From the NCBI RefSeq assembly GCF_014174165.1, contig NZ_JABEQN010000016.1, forward strand, positions 53,755 through 117,754: a DNA stretch of 64,000 nt. Direction: 5' to 3'. The DNA comes from Gluconacetobacter dulcium (GTDB taxonomy: Bacteria; Pseudomonadota; Alphaproteobacteria; Acetobacterales; Acetobacteraceae). Position numbers and translations under genes: made by a program. The notes beneath the pieces are model-generated. The model searched no databases, was not told where the DNA came from, and worked only from the letters and a program-made list of their open reading frames with translations. Below, in pieces: positions 36,867-48,195 of this stretch (position 1 is its first letter; each line of letters begins with the position of its first letter).

Positions 36867-37931
36867 GTGCCTCCTTCTTCCGCCGCCCTGCTGCGCTGGT
36901 ACGACCGCCATCGCCGGACCTTGCCCTGGCGGGCCATGCCCGGCCGGACAGCCGATCCCTACCACGTCTGGCTCAGCGAAATCATGCTGCAACAGACGAC
37001 CGTGGCGGCGGTCATCCCCTATTACCACCGCTTTCTCGACCTGTTTCCGACAGTCGGTGACCTGGCGCGGGCCGAATCCGATACGGTGATGGCCGCATGG
37101 GCGGGCCTTGGCTATTACGCCAGGGCACGCAACCTGCATGCCTGCTCGAAAGCCGTGGCGGCAACCGGCGGCTTTCCCCGCGACGTGGCGGGCCTGCTGG
37201 CGCTGCCGGGCGTGGGCACCTATACCGCCGCCGCCATCGCCGCCATCGCATTTGGCCAGCCGGTGGTGCCAGTGGACGGCAATGTGGAGCGCGTGACCAG
37301 CCGGCTGTTCGCCCTGACCGACCCGCTGCCCGGATCGCGCAAGGCCATCGCCCGGCACGCCGCCACCCTGAACGAGTCCGCCGAGGCCCAGGCGCGCCCC
37401 TCCGATTTCGCCCAGGCCCTGTTCGACCTCGGCGCGGGCATCTGCACGCCCCGCCAGCCGGCCTGCGCGCTCTGTCCGTGGCGAGACCCCTGCGCCGGCC
37501 TCCGCCAGGGCATCGCCGCCAGCCTCCCGGCCAAGGCCCCGCGCGTCGCCCGTCCGGTGCGCCATGGCGCGCATTTCCTGCTGACCGACGCAGGCGGCCA
37601 CATCCTGCTGCGCCGCCGGCCGGAGAAAGGATTGCTGGGCGGCATGCTGGAGCTTCCGGGCACCGAATGGCGCGCCACCCCATGGTCCGAGACCGAGGTC
37701 CTGCCCTTCGCCCCGGCGCGCGCCGGCTGGCGCAAGGCGGGCCGTGTCAGCCACGTCTTCACCCATTTTACCCTGCATGTGGATGTCTATGCCGCCCACG
37801 TCGCGCACTTCCCCAACGCGGTAGCCCAGGCCGGAGGAATGGCCGTGGCCCATGCCGACCTGGATACGCTGGCCCTGCCGTCCCTGATGCGCAAATGCGT
37901 GGATGCCGCATGGCCCGAAGCGGTGGCCTGA
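36867..37931 (+). CDS. mutY: A/G-specific adenine DNA glycosylase MutY
   Basis: Removes adenine mispaired with 8-oxoguanine. GTG start at 36867 gives 354 residues; no better ATG fits. Features: catalytic Glu in LSEIMLQQTTVAAVIPYY, AGLGYYARARNL, the helix-hairpin-helix LPGVGTYTAAAIAAIAF, the catalytic Asp in VPVDGNVERV, and the 4Fe-4S cluster C-x6-C-x2-C-x5-C (CTPRQPACALCPWRDPC). A C-terminal NUDIX-like 8-oxoG recognition domain has LLRRRPEKGLLGGMLELPGT and VFTHFTL. The gene lies back to back with dciA, so the promoters must lie inside each other's 5' regions. Confidence 0.95.
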   Translation: MPPSSAALLRWYDRHRRTLPWRAMPGRTADPYHVWLSEIMLQQTTVAAVIPYYHRFLDLFPTVGDLARAESDTVMAAWAGLGYYARARNLHACSKAVAATGGFPRDVAGLLALPGVGTYTAAAIAAIAFGQPVVPVDGNVERVTSRLFALTDPLPGSRKAIARHAATLNESAEAQARPSDFAQALFDLGAGICTPRQPACALCPWRDPCAGLRQGIAASLPAKAPRVARPVRHGAHFLLTDAGGHILLRRRPEKGLLGGMLELPGTEWRATPWSETEVLPFAPARAGWRKAGRVSHVFTHFTLHVDVYAAHVAHFPNAVAQAGGMAVAHADLDTLALPSLMRKCVDAAWPEAVA

Positions 37932-38340
37932 CGAAAGCGCAGGGCTCGGTCGCGAACCGCGCCGTCATCCATCCGTCATTTTTTCTTGACGAGTCGCAAA
38001 GCGGCAAGCTTGACTGATCAGGTGCCGCGGACGGCCTGCTTCCAGGGGCCGGCCCCGCCGCGAATGCCTTCCGGCAAGCGAAAACCGCCAGAATCCTCCG
38101 GCGGTACGCCATCTCCGGATGGGATGGAGAGCATGATGACCGTCATTACCGCGTTTCTGTCGTCATCCCTGCCGGTCCTGGGCCTGTGCCTTGCAACGGG
38201 CTGTGCCGCACTGGTTGCATGGCGCAACGCGCCGACACCTGAGCCGGTTCCCGTCCGCGTCCGTTCCCGCCGTCGCTGAAGACACAGACCGCCAGGTCTG
38301 TTTTGCCACGATCCGGCGCGTCCTGTAGCATCCCGGACCG
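37932..38340. other. mutY-hemH intergenic region with a possible tiny membrane protein
   Basis: About 409 bp. The only candidate gene is a 47-residue frame from ATG 38136 to 38279 with a GGAG seven bases upstream (MTVITAFLSSSLPVLGLCLA, then a basic tail ending RVRSRRR). It is one hydrophobic helix plus a positively charged end. It could be a small membrane protein of the hemH transcript, or chance. The rest shows nothing I recognise. Confidence 0.35.
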
Positions 38341-39378
38341 ATGACCTTTCTTACCGTCCGTCCGGGCGATTCCATCGCCCCGTCCCGTATCGGCGTCCTG
38401 CTGACCAATCTCGGCACGCCCGATGACACCGGCTATGGCGCGGTGCGGCGCTATCTGGGCGAATTCCTCTCGGATCGGCGGATCATCGAAGCCCATCCGG
38501 CCATCTGGCAACCCATCCTGCGCGGCCCGATCCTGACCCTGCGCCCGCGCCGTACCGGCCGCGCCTATCGCCGCATCTGGAACCAGGAACGCGATGAAAG
38601 CCCGCTGCGCACCTATACGCGGGCACAGGGCGAAGCCCTCGCCGAGCGTCTGGCGCCCGATGGCGTAGCGGTGGAATGGGCGATGCGCTACGGCACGCCC
38701 TCGATCGCGTCCGGCATCGCCGCCCTGCTGCAACGGGGGTGCGAACGGGTGCTGCTGCTGCCGCTCTATCCGCAATACAGTGCCACCACGACCGCGACCG
38801 CCAACGATCAGGCATTCCGCGCGCTGATGCGCCTGCGCAACCAACCGGCGGTGCGCACCGTACCGCCCTTTTCCGATCATCCGCTCTATATTGCCGCGCT
38901 GGCGCGTTCGGTGCGCGAGACGCTGGCCGGTCTACCCTTCGTCCCCCAGCGCATCGTGGCCTCGTTCCACGGCCTGCCACGCGTCTATGTGGAAAAAGGC
39001 GATCCGTACGCTGAGGACTGCACCCGCACGATGGTCGCGCTGCGGCAGGCCCTGGATATGGACGAAACGGCAATGCCGCTCACCTACCAGTCCCGGTTCG
39101 GCCCGGCACAATGGCTGGAACCCTATACTGCGCCGCTGATCGCGGGCCTGCCGGCACAGGGCATCACCCGTATCGCGGTGATCATGCCGGGCTTCATGGC
39201 CGACTGTATCGAAACGCTGGATGAAATCGGCAACGAGGTACGGGCGGAATTCCTGGCTGCCGGCGGTACCGATTTCGCCCTGATCCCATGCCTGAACGCC
39301 GCCCCGGCCACCATCGACCTGCTGGAGGATCTGGCGCGGCAGGAACTCGCGGGCTGGTTACCGGCGCGCTCCGCATAA
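38341..39378 (+). CDS. hemH: Ferrochelatase
   Basis: Inserts Fe2+ into protoporphyrin IX, the last step of protoheme synthesis. 345 residues. Features: IGVLLTNLGTPDDTGYGAVR, EFLSDRRIIE, WNQERDESPLRTYTRAQ, VEWAMRYGTPSI, LLPLYPQYSATTTA, the catalytic His region ASFHGLPRVYVEKGDPY, TYQSRFGPAQWLEPYT and the late Glu-rich PGFMADCIETLDEIGNEVR. The C-terminus lacks the cysteines that bind 2Fe-2S in many alphaproteobacterial ferrochelatases. A minus-strand terminator follows the stop. Confidence 0.95.
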   Translation: MTFLTVRPGDSIAPSRIGVLLTNLGTPDDTGYGAVRRYLGEFLSDRRIIEAHPAIWQPILRGPILTLRPRRTGRAYRRIWNQERDESPLRTYTRAQGEALAERLAPDGVAVEWAMRYGTPSIASGIAALLQRGCERVLLLPLYPQYSATTTATANDQAFRALMRLRNQPAVRTVPPFSDHPLYIAALARSVRETLAGLPFVPQRIVASFHGLPRVYVEKGDPYAEDCTRTMVALRQALDMDETAMPLTYQSRFGPAQWLEPYTAPLIAGLPAQGITRIAVIMPGFMADCIETLDEIGNEVRAEFLAAGGTDFALIPCLNAAPATIDLLEDLARQELAGWLPARSA

Positions 39379-39385
39379 AGAAAAA

Positions 39386-39411
39386 CCGGGGCCGCCATCA
39401 GGCGACCCCGG
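39386..39411 (-). terminator. Intrinsic terminator of the small minus-strand gene
   Basis: An 11 bp GC-rich stem with one mismatch (39386-39396 with 39401-39411) and a 4-base loop. On the minus strand it is followed directly by TTTTTCTTT. It ends the gene that stops at 39441 and lies 7 bp past the hemH stop, so it may also stop hemH transcripts less efficiently. Confidence 0.85.
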
Positions 39412-39440
39412 CCGGGCATACGCGTCAGCGATAATGCGGT

Positions 39441-39806
39441 TCAGTGCGTGGCACCTGCCGTCTGCGGATGCTCCGCGTCCCACAACGTGGCTTTCTGCTC
39501 GTCCGTCTTGCGCTGGCGGTAGCGCTCCAGCATGCTCAAATTCGGATCGACCGGGTGTTCCTTGTCGTACAGAGCCGCCTTCTGCCGCAATGTCTTGCGG
39601 TATTCATGGCGGGTATACATGCCGGCGGCACAGCCTCCGACCGCCCCCAGCACGGCATGATGGTTGGCTACGTGGCCGCCGACCGCACCGACCGCGCCAT
39701 ATTTCAGGCATCCGCCCGGTTCGGCATGCGCCCCGGCGACCAGGCCGGTCGACAGCAAACCTGCGGTCAGCAGCATCATCACGCCGCGTTTCTGAATCTT
39801 CGTCAT
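39441..39806 (-). CDS. Small exported protein with glycine-zipper-like segment
   Basis: A 121-residue hypothetical with a signal peptide (MTKIQKRGVMMLLTAGLLST, cut near AHA). Next comes a Gly/Ala/His-rich segment (YGAVGAVGGHVANHHAVLGA) of the type seen in glycine-zipper envelope proteins. A charged helical end contains two related stretches (AALYDKEHPVDPN and ATLWDAEHPQT). ATG 39806 is chosen because it opens the signal. A strong terminator follows. Likely periplasmic or outer membrane; function unknown. Confidence 0.7.
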   Translation of the reverse strand: MTKIQKRGVMMLLTAGLLSTGLVAGAHAEPGGCLKYGAVGAVGGHVANHHAVLGAVGGCAAGMYTRHEYRKTLRQKAALYDKEHPVDPNLSMLERYRQRKTDEQKATLWDAEHPQTAGATH

Positions 39807-39925
39807 CAGTCCTGTCCATGCTCCAATGCGGGGTGACGGAGGGAGAAATTCCCGCCCCTCCCCGGTGAGGTCAGTGTTAAAAGGCGGAATCGCGGCCCCA
39901 TCCGACGCCCCCACCCTGGCAACGC

Positions 39926-40663
39926 TTACGGGCTGTCACAACTCTCGGTCAGGCGATTGAAGAACCGGCCCCCGGTGCAGACCACAGTTGGCGAGGTCGC
40001 CTGGGGTGTCCCAGGCTGTGCATAGGGCTGCGCATAAGGCTGCGTCGGATAAGGTTGTTCCGGGTAAGGCTGCGCAGGATAGGGCTGCGCGGGATAGCCG
40101 TCCCCTCCGGCCGGATAAGCGCCGCCCTCATAGGAAGGCGGGGGATAGCCGCCGTAATCACCATAATTGTCTCCGTAGCCGCCGTCATCATATGCGCCGT
40201 CATACGCACCATAGGCCGCAGCCCCGGCCGCCATGCCGAACATCGTGCCGAAAGCCAGCGGCCAGCCCCAGCCACTATAATATCCGCCCCAGCCGGGATA
40301 GCCCCAACCACCCCAGCCACCACGGTAGCCGCCATAGCCGCGATAACCTCCACCGCCACGATAGTAGCCGCCGCCCCCCCGGTAACCACCACCGCCATGC
40401 CAACCGCCGCCGTAACCGCCCCCCCGGTAACCACCGCCGCCGTGCCAACCGCCGCCATAGCCGCCACCCCGGTAACCGCCGCCGCCGTGCCAACCGCCGC
40501 CGTAACCGCCACCTCGGTAGCCACCGCCGCCGCCAAAACCATGGCCTCCGCCGCCACCACCGCCGTGCCCGCCGCCACCGCCGCGCTGAGCGAGGACTCC
40601 GACCGGTGCCATCGCCATGCCCAGCATGACCGTAGCCGCCCCCACCATCAGAAATCGCCGCAT
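39926..40663 (-). CDS. Exported glycine-rich repeat protein
   Basis: A 245-residue protein with a signal peptide (MRRFLMVGAATVMLGMAMAP, cut near VLAQ). Next is a Gly-rich region (residues 28-120) with about three copies of a 15-residue unit of the form YRGGGYGGGWHGGGG. A short hydrophobic stretch (FGMAAGAAAYGAYDGAYDD), a Tyr/Pro/Gln-rich repeat (QPYPAQPYPEQPYP) and a final part with two Cys (VVCTGGRFFNRLTESCDS) follow. GGGAGAG precedes ATG 40663. The composition is shared with the other secreted Gly/Tyr protein at 34.9 kb. Probably a cell-surface or periplasmic structural protein; the two Cys may form a disulfide. Confidence 0.75.
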   Translation of the reverse strand: MRRFLMVGAATVMLGMAMAPVGVLAQRGGGGGHGGGGGGGHGFGGGGGYRGGGYGGGWHGGGGYRGGGYGGGWHGGGGYRGGGYGGGWHGGGGYRGGGGYYRGGGGYRGYGGYRGGWGGWGYPGWGGYYSGWGWPLAFGTMFGMAAGAAAYGAYDGAYDDGGYGDNYGDYGGYPPPSYEGGAYPAGGDGYPAQPYPAQPYPEQPYPTQPYAQPYAQPGTPQATSPTVVCTGGRFFNRLTESCDSP

Positions 40664-40852
40664 CTGCCGAACTCTCCCGCGTTCCCGACCCATATAGGCA
40701 CGAAAGATGGTATTTTTCAGAGGAAGGACAGATCGATCTCTAACGCCATCGTAGCGATCCCGGAAACGGGTCCCCCACCGAATGGCGGGTGCGCGGCAAA
40801 GGCCGAGTGCGGGATAACGCGGCGCCTGGAGCCTATCCGGCCCGATGGCGCG

Positions 40853-41707
40853 TCACGTCGGATGGGCGGCGGCGCGGCGCTCTTCCCAGTCGGCCATCAG
40901 GCCCATGATCGCGGCCGAGGTTTCCTCGATGGAACGGCGGCTGACATCCACCAGCGGCCAGCCATGCCGCGCGCACAGCCGCCTGGCCCAGCGGACCTCT
41001 TCCTCGACCCGTTCGGGATCGATATAGGGATTATCCGTCCGCAGCAGCATTTCCGACCGGCGATCGCCCATGACATCCAGACGATGGCGGCGGATGCTGA
41101 TCAGCACGTCAGGGTCGATGGTCAGCCCCACGATCGGGCGCGAAACATGCAGCAATTCGTCCGGTAACGGCAGATCGGGAATCAGGGGCACGTTCGCCGC
41201 CTTTACCCCGCAATTGGCCAGATAGAAGGACGTGGGCGTCTTCGACGCACGCGAGATACCGACCAGGATGACATCCGCATGCGACAGGCCGCCAATTTCC
41301 TGCCCGTCGTCATGCGCCAGCACGAAATGCATGGCGTCGATCCGGCGGAAATAGGCGTCGTCCATCACATACTGGCCGCCCGGCCGGCCGATCGCCTTCT
41401 CGCCGAGTTCGTCCTGCAACACGGCGGTAACCGGATCCAGGACATTGACCAGCCGCACCTTGATATGCGCGCAGCCGATCGTCAGTTCGTGTTGCAGCCG
41501 CTGATCCACCACCGACGACAGGACAGGCCCCCGATCCTGCTCGATGGCTTCCAGCACCCGCCGCAACTGCGACCGGGTACGGATCAGGTTCCAGCGATGG
41601 CAGGTGACCTCGGCATGGCTGAACTGGGCGATCGAAGCCCGGACGACGGAATCCAGCGTCTGTCCCGTCGCATCCGAGACCAGATGCAGCACGATGTGAT
41701 GCGACAT
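40853..41707 (-). CDS. Pyruvate phosphate dikinase regulatory protein (DUF299)
   Basis: A bifunctional serine/threonine kinase-phosphorylase that inactivates PPDK by ADP-dependent phosphorylation of a threonine near the catalytic His and reactivates it with Pi. 284 residues from ATG 41707. Features: HLVSDATGQTLDSVVRASIAQF at the N-terminus, then DDAYFRRIDAMHFVLAHDDGQ, the P-loop GISRASKTPTSFYLA and GLTIDPDVLISIRRHRL, with a late RSIEETSAAIM. The family also contains PEP synthase regulators, but the adjacent ppdK, 92 bp upstream on the same strand, decides the target. Confidence 0.93.
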   Translation of the reverse strand: MSHHIVLHLVSDATGQTLDSVVRASIAQFSHAEVTCHRWNLIRTRSQLRRVLEAIEQDRGPVLSSVVDQRLQHELTIGCAHIKVRLVNVLDPVTAVLQDELGEKAIGRPGGQYVMDDAYFRRIDAMHFVLAHDDGQEIGGLSHADVILVGISRASKTPTSFYLANCGVKAANVPLIPDLPLPDELLHVSRPIVGLTIDPDVLISIRRHRLDVMGDRRSEMLLRTDNPYIDPERVEEEVRWARRLCARHGWPLVDVSRRSIEETSAAIMGLMADWEERRAAAHPT

Positions 41708-41746
41708 GGAAGCAACCGGGCTCCGCCAGTAAAACAATCAGAAAAC

Positions 41747-41791
41747 CCGGCCCCGCCATACCCGCGAACGATGCGGGCATGGCGGGGCCGG
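41747..41791 (-). terminator. Strong hairpin after ppdK
   Basis: A 19 bp stem with one mismatch (41747-41765 with 41773-41791) and 7-base loop. It begins 9 bases past the ppdK stop, and on the minus strand is followed by GTTTTC. It lies between ppdK and its regulator gene, so it can lower regulator expression relative to ppdK. Confidence 0.8.
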
Positions 41792-41799
41792 TGCTTCGG

Positions 41800-44484
<2,685 letters not shown>

Positions 44485-44749
44485 AGCTCTCTCCTCTGTC
44501 CCGCCCATTCTACTGTGGAACGTGAACATCTCCTGGTCCACCGCCGCATACGCGCACTGTTTGTTCTTGTTCTTATCAGTCAGGACCCCACCGGGTCCTT
44601 CTAGCCGGAAGGCGCATCAATTACGATCCTTTTTCACGCGGTCAGCGCCCCCAGGCCCGACAAAAACTGCCGGTTGACATGCCGATTGGGATAGGCAACC
44701 TCATTGTTGGATGCCCGCAATCAAGCAAGAAAATAAGGCCATAATCGGG

Positions 44750-44926
44750 ATGAAAACGCTGTACCTGGCTCTGCTGCTGCCCTTTGTCGGGTTGCTCTGG
44801 CTTCCGTTCTATGACCGAACGGAACCGACCCTGCTGGGTTTCCCCTTCTTCTACTGGTACCAGCTCGCCTGGGTACCGGTGACGTCCCTCCTGGTGTGGG
44901 TCGTCTGGAAGCGGGACGCACGCTGA
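44750..44926 (+). CDS. DUF3311 small membrane protein
   Basis: A 58-residue two-helix membrane protein (MKTLYLALLLPFVGLLWLPF, then YWYQLAWVPVTSLLVWVVW with a basic end). DUF3311 proteins are encoded just upstream of sodium/solute symporters and are taken to be small partner subunits. An in-frame ATG at 44711 would add 13 residues. Its TGA overlaps the ATG of the symporter (TGATG), which argues for equimolar co-synthesis. Confidence 0.85.
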   Translation: MKTLYLALLLPFVGLLWLPFYDRTEPTLLGFPFFYWYQLAWVPVTSLLVWVVWKRDAR

Positions 44927-46404
44927 TGTCATCGCACGTACCATCCACCCCCGCCCTGGTCGTCTTCATCCTGTTCTTCGCCATGACCATCATGCTGGGC
45001 AGCACGGTATCATGGTGGCGCGGACGCACCCGCTCCGGGCAGTCCGATGCCCATGGGTCCGAGGATTGGGGCCTGGGCGGCCGCCAGTTCGGCACCTGGG
45101 TCACCTGGTTCCTGGTCGGCGGCGATTTCTACACCGCCTATACGGTCATCGCGGTGCCCGCGCTGGTCTACGCGACCGGCGCATTCGGCTTCTTCGCACT
45201 GCCCTACACGATCATCGTCTATCCGTTCGTGTTCCTGGTCATGCCCATCCTGTGGCAGATCGCCCATGACGGAAAGCACGCCACGGCGGCGGACATCGTC
45301 CGCGCACGCTTCGACAGCCGGGCGCTGGAACTGGCCATCGCCGCCAGCGGCCTGATCGCGGTCATGCCCTATATCGCGCTTCAATTGATCGGCATCCGCA
45401 CGGTCATCGAAGCCCTGGGCCTGCCGGGCGAGATCCCGCTGATCGTCGCCTTCCTGTCGCTGGCCGCCTATACGTGGCTGGGCGGCCTGCATGCGCCGGC
45501 GCTGACCGCGTTCATCAAGGATATCATGATCTATATCGCGGTCCTGGCCGCGGTCACGGTCATTCCGCTGCATCTGGGCGGCTATGGCGCCATGTTCGCC
45601 ACGGCGGCGCAGCACCTGCCCCACCCGCCGGAAGGCCACGCACTGATGCCGGGCCAGAGCGTGCCCTATGCCACGCTGGCCCTGTCATCGGCGCTGGCGG
45701 CCTTCCTCTATCCGCATACGCTCACCGGCGTTCTGGCCGCGCGCTCGGCCGACACGATCCGCAAGAACGCGGTCATGCTGCCGGCTTACACGCTGCTGCT
45801 GGGCCTGATCGCCATGCTCGGGCTGATGGCGCACGCGGCCGGGATCGTGACGACCAATACGTCGGCGATCGTCCCGAACCTGTTCACCGCCATCTTCCCC
45901 GACTGGTTCACCGGCTTCTGCTTCGCGGCCATCGCCGTGGGCGCGCTGGTCCCCGCCGCCGTCATGGCGATCGGCGCCGCGAACCTGGTCACCAGCAACA
46001 TCGCACCCGGCCTGCGCAACAATGTCCGCGCCTCGCGCTTCGTCGCCCTCGCGGTCAAGCTGGGCGCGCTGGCCTGCGTGCTGTTCCTGAACGCCCATTT
46101 CGCCATCGACCTCCAGCTTCTGGGCGGCCTGTGGATCCTGCAAACCTTTCCCGCACTCGTGCTGGGCATCACGAAGCTGCGCTTCTCGGCCCCCGCGATG
46201 CTGGCGGGCTGGGCAGTGGGCACGCTGTACGGCACCTATGTCTGCTTCCATGACGGGCTGAAGCCCACCCACATGCTGTCGATCGGCGGCATGCACCAGT
46301 TGGTCTCGACCGGCCTGCTGGCGCTCCTGGTGAATATCGGCACCGTGGTGGTCATCAGCCTGCTGGTCCCCGGCCGCAGCCGGAAAGGCGCCACCGCCGC
46401 CTGA
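44926..46404 (+). CDS. Sodium:solute symporter (SSS family)
   Basis: A 492-residue inner-membrane symporter with about 13 helices, of the subgroup linked to monocarboxylate uptake (MctP-like), together with DUF3311. Features: WGLGGRQFGTWVTWFLVGGDFYTAYT in helix 2, GFFALPYTIIVYPF, TAADIVRARF, LAAYTWLGGLHAPALTAFIKDIMIY (the sodium-site region), a late ALVPAAVMAIGAANLVTSNI and FPALVLGITKLRFS. The start ATG overlaps the DUF3311 stop. The substrate (lactate, pyruvate, acetate, amino acid) is not certain. Divergence from ppdK would fit a role in pyruvate or lactate use. Confidence 0.88.
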   Translation: MSSHVPSTPALVVFILFFAMTIMLGSTVSWWRGRTRSGQSDAHGSEDWGLGGRQFGTWVTWFLVGGDFYTAYTVIAVPALVYATGAFGFFALPYTIIVYPFVFLVMPILWQIAHDGKHATAADIVRARFDSRALELAIAASGLIAVMPYIALQLIGIRTVIEALGLPGEIPLIVAFLSLAAYTWLGGLHAPALTAFIKDIMIYIAVLAAVTVIPLHLGGYGAMFATAAQHLPHPPEGHALMPGQSVPYATLALSSALAAFLYPHTLTGVLAARSADTIRKNAVMLPAYTLLLGLIAMLGLMAHAAGIVTTNTSAIVPNLFTAIFPDWFTGFCFAAIAVGALVPAAVMAIGAANLVTSNIAPGLRNNVRASRFVALAVKLGALACVLFLNAHFAIDLQLLGGLWILQTFPALVLGITKLRFSAPAMLAGWAVGTLYGTYVCFHDGLKPTHMLSIGGMHQLVSTGLLALLVNIGTVVVISLLVPGRSRKGATAA

Positions 46405-46412
46405 ACCACCCC

Positions 46413-46446
46413 ATCGGACGGCGCGGCCTACGCGGCGCCGTCCGAT
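46413..46446. terminator. Hairpin between convergent symporter and GT61 genes
   Basis: A perfect 12 bp stem (46413-46424 with 46435-46446) with a 10-base loop. It starts 8 bp after the symporter stop, and its loop contains the stop codon of the opposite gene (46428-46430). No T-run follows on either strand; it probably acts as a shared 3' end. Confidence 0.6.
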
Positions 46447-47564
46447 ACCAGGACCGGCCGCGTACCGCCCGACCAGAGGCCCGACACCTGGCGCAATACC
46501 CGCCCCACGTCGATTCCGGCCTCCCAACGGGCGACATGATCCCGTGCCGTCGCCCCGGTGGGGTACTGATCCGCCCAGTAATTCAGGTGTCCGCGCATCG
46601 CCATCGCCAAAAAGCACGGATTGGCATGGTGATCGGGCACCAGTTCATAGACCAGGGTGCCCGGACGGCAGAAGCCGATATTGGTCATGCCCGCCCCCAG
46701 AGGCCCCACCACCATCGCCGCCGCACGGAACAGGTCGATCTGCTCGCTGACCGTCATCCGCTCGGGCCGTACCACGCAGAATCCCTCCGCTGCCAGGGCC
46801 GCCGCCAGCACCGCCTCGTTCGGGATCGCACGATTGCCCGCCCCACCCCGATCGACATACAGGCGAAGCCCGCGCCGGCGCGTAACCGGCACCCGCTCCG
46901 CCATACGCGGAAAGACCGACTGGCACAGGCGCGACAGCGCGAAATCGGCTGCCCCAGCGACGATATTGCAATAGACGACACGATCCAGCCGATACTGGCG
47001 CCCGGCCGTGAGGGCCTGCCGTCCACCGCCATCGGCACGGAGCAGATCCAGCGTCTGGCGCTGCCACGGCAGCAGGTCGGGCAGCAGCCAGCACGGCCGC
47101 CCCCAACGGCGGATTTCCGGCCGGTCCGACAGCGCCGCCATCACCGGCAGCGCATGCGTCATCCAGTGATAGTAATTGCCCGGCCAGTGGTCGCTGCACG
47201 GCACCGCAACACCCGGCCCTGCATGACGGACCAGGCGCGCCCGATCGACCCGCAATGCCGCCAGCACTTCGGACGGCTGGAGATAGCATGTCTCCTCCAC
47301 CAGCTTCCCGTCCTTGATCAGCACCCGGCTGTCCACGTCATACACGACATCGCGCAGAACATGGGCCGTCAGGCCGATCGGCGTGCTGACCCAATCCAGA
47401 AACGGGTTGGCAACATCAGTGCGCCGTGCATCGGCCGGCGCGAAACACGCGGCCCGCGCCGGACAGGATTCAAGCAGCACGGAGGATTCGGCAATGTCCT
47501 CCAGCCGGACGCGGCCAGGCGACCGGGAGGGGCGGTGCAGGCACCGCAACAACGAAAAGACCAT
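46428..47564 (-). CDS. Glycosyltransferase family 61 protein
   Basis: A GT61 (DUF563) enzyme, a family that transfers sugars such as xylose or GlcNAc; in bacteria it is usually tied to polysaccharide or glycoconjugate synthesis. 378 residues from ATG 47564 (an in-frame start at 47624 is possible). Features: NYYHWMTHALPVMAAL (near residue 130), PWQRQTLDLLRADG, RLYVDRGGAGNRAIPNE, MTVSEQIDLFRAAAMVVGPLGAGMTNIGFC in pieces and LVYELVPDHHANPCF. It stands alone, convergent with the symporter; acetic acid bacteria make several exopolysaccharides, but no cluster is seen here. Confidence 0.8.
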   Translation of the reverse strand: MVFSLLRCLHRPSRSPGRVRLEDIAESSVLLESCPARAACFAPADARRTDVANPFLDWVSTPIGLTAHVLRDVVYDVDSRVLIKDGKLVEETCYLQPSEVLAALRVDRARLVRHAGPGVAVPCSDHWPGNYYHWMTHALPVMAALSDRPEIRRWGRPCWLLPDLLPWQRQTLDLLRADGGGRQALTAGRQYRLDRVVYCNIVAGAADFALSRLCQSVFPRMAERVPVTRRRGLRLYVDRGGAGNRAIPNEAVLAAALAAEGFCVVRPERMTVSEQIDLFRAAAMVVGPLGAGMTNIGFCRPGTLVYELVPDHHANPCFLAMAMRGHLNYWADQYPTGATARDHVARWEAGIDVGRVLRQVSGLWSGGTRPVLVSDGAA

Positions 47565-47678
47565 GATCGTGCCAAAAACCACATGCGGGACAGGGCGCAG
47601 CCCCGCCACGCCAGCCGACAGCATGATGGCAAGAGATTGATCACTCCTTAAACGCCGCGCGGACGAACGCCGGACTGT

Positions 47679-48195
47679 CTATCCGGCCAGTTCCTCAAGC
47701 AGCGCTTCGGCATGAAGCAGCAACCGGTCCGCATCATCCGTCGTGAACACCAGCGGGTGGATCTTGAGTATGTTGGCGTGGAATCCCGTCGCCGAAATCA
47801 GAACATGCCGATCTCTGAGGCCGTTGACGATGCCGGCCGCGAATGCACCGTCCGGTTCCTTGTTGGCTGCGTCCTTTACCATTTCCACGCCGCCATACAG
47901 GCCCACACCGCGAATATAGTCGCCCACGCGGTCCGCCTGCACGGACAACGCCTCTTCCCGCAGAATGTCGAGCATCGCCTACGCAGCCGCAATCGCCATC
48001 GAATTGCCGCCGAGCGTATTGAAATAGCGTATATCGCAACGCCTGATCGTTGGCTTCGGAACCGGTGCCGGTGAACATGATGTGGCCGTCATCGCCCAGA
48101 TCGCCACCAAAGCTCGACAGAATCGCCTCGGCATAGCGCAGGAGAGGCTCCTGCACCTACCGCGTATGCGTGCTCAGCCGCGCCGCCTGCCCCGC
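47679..48195 (-). pseudogene. Broken class III aminotransferase with internal deletion
   Basis: Two pieces of a PLP-dependent class III aminotransferase. The upstream piece reads QAARLSTHTR, stop, VQEPLLRYAEAILSSF and then HIMFTGTGSEANDQALR, the N-terminal cofactor phosphate region. Near 48025 the match jumps in another frame to YFNTLGGNSMAIAAA, stop, MLDILREEALS and the C-terminal domain (GVGLYGGVEMVKD, HANILKIHPLVFT). About 200 codons including the catalytic lysine are missing, judged from family length. In-frame TAG stops at 48157-48159 and 47979-47981 fall where Tyr and Gln or Leu codons are usual. It cannot make an active enzyme. Confidence 0.85.

Noticed and set aside
40300..40540. Short regularly spaced repeats that could suggest a CRISPR array
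   Set aside because: The units are directly joined 45 bp tandem repeats in frame with a glycine-rich protein; there are no unique spacers.
44582..44599. AGGACCC-N4-GGGTCCT hairpin in the ppdK/DUF3311 gap
   Set aside because: A 7 bp stem between divergent promoters with no T-run; too weak to call terminator or operator.
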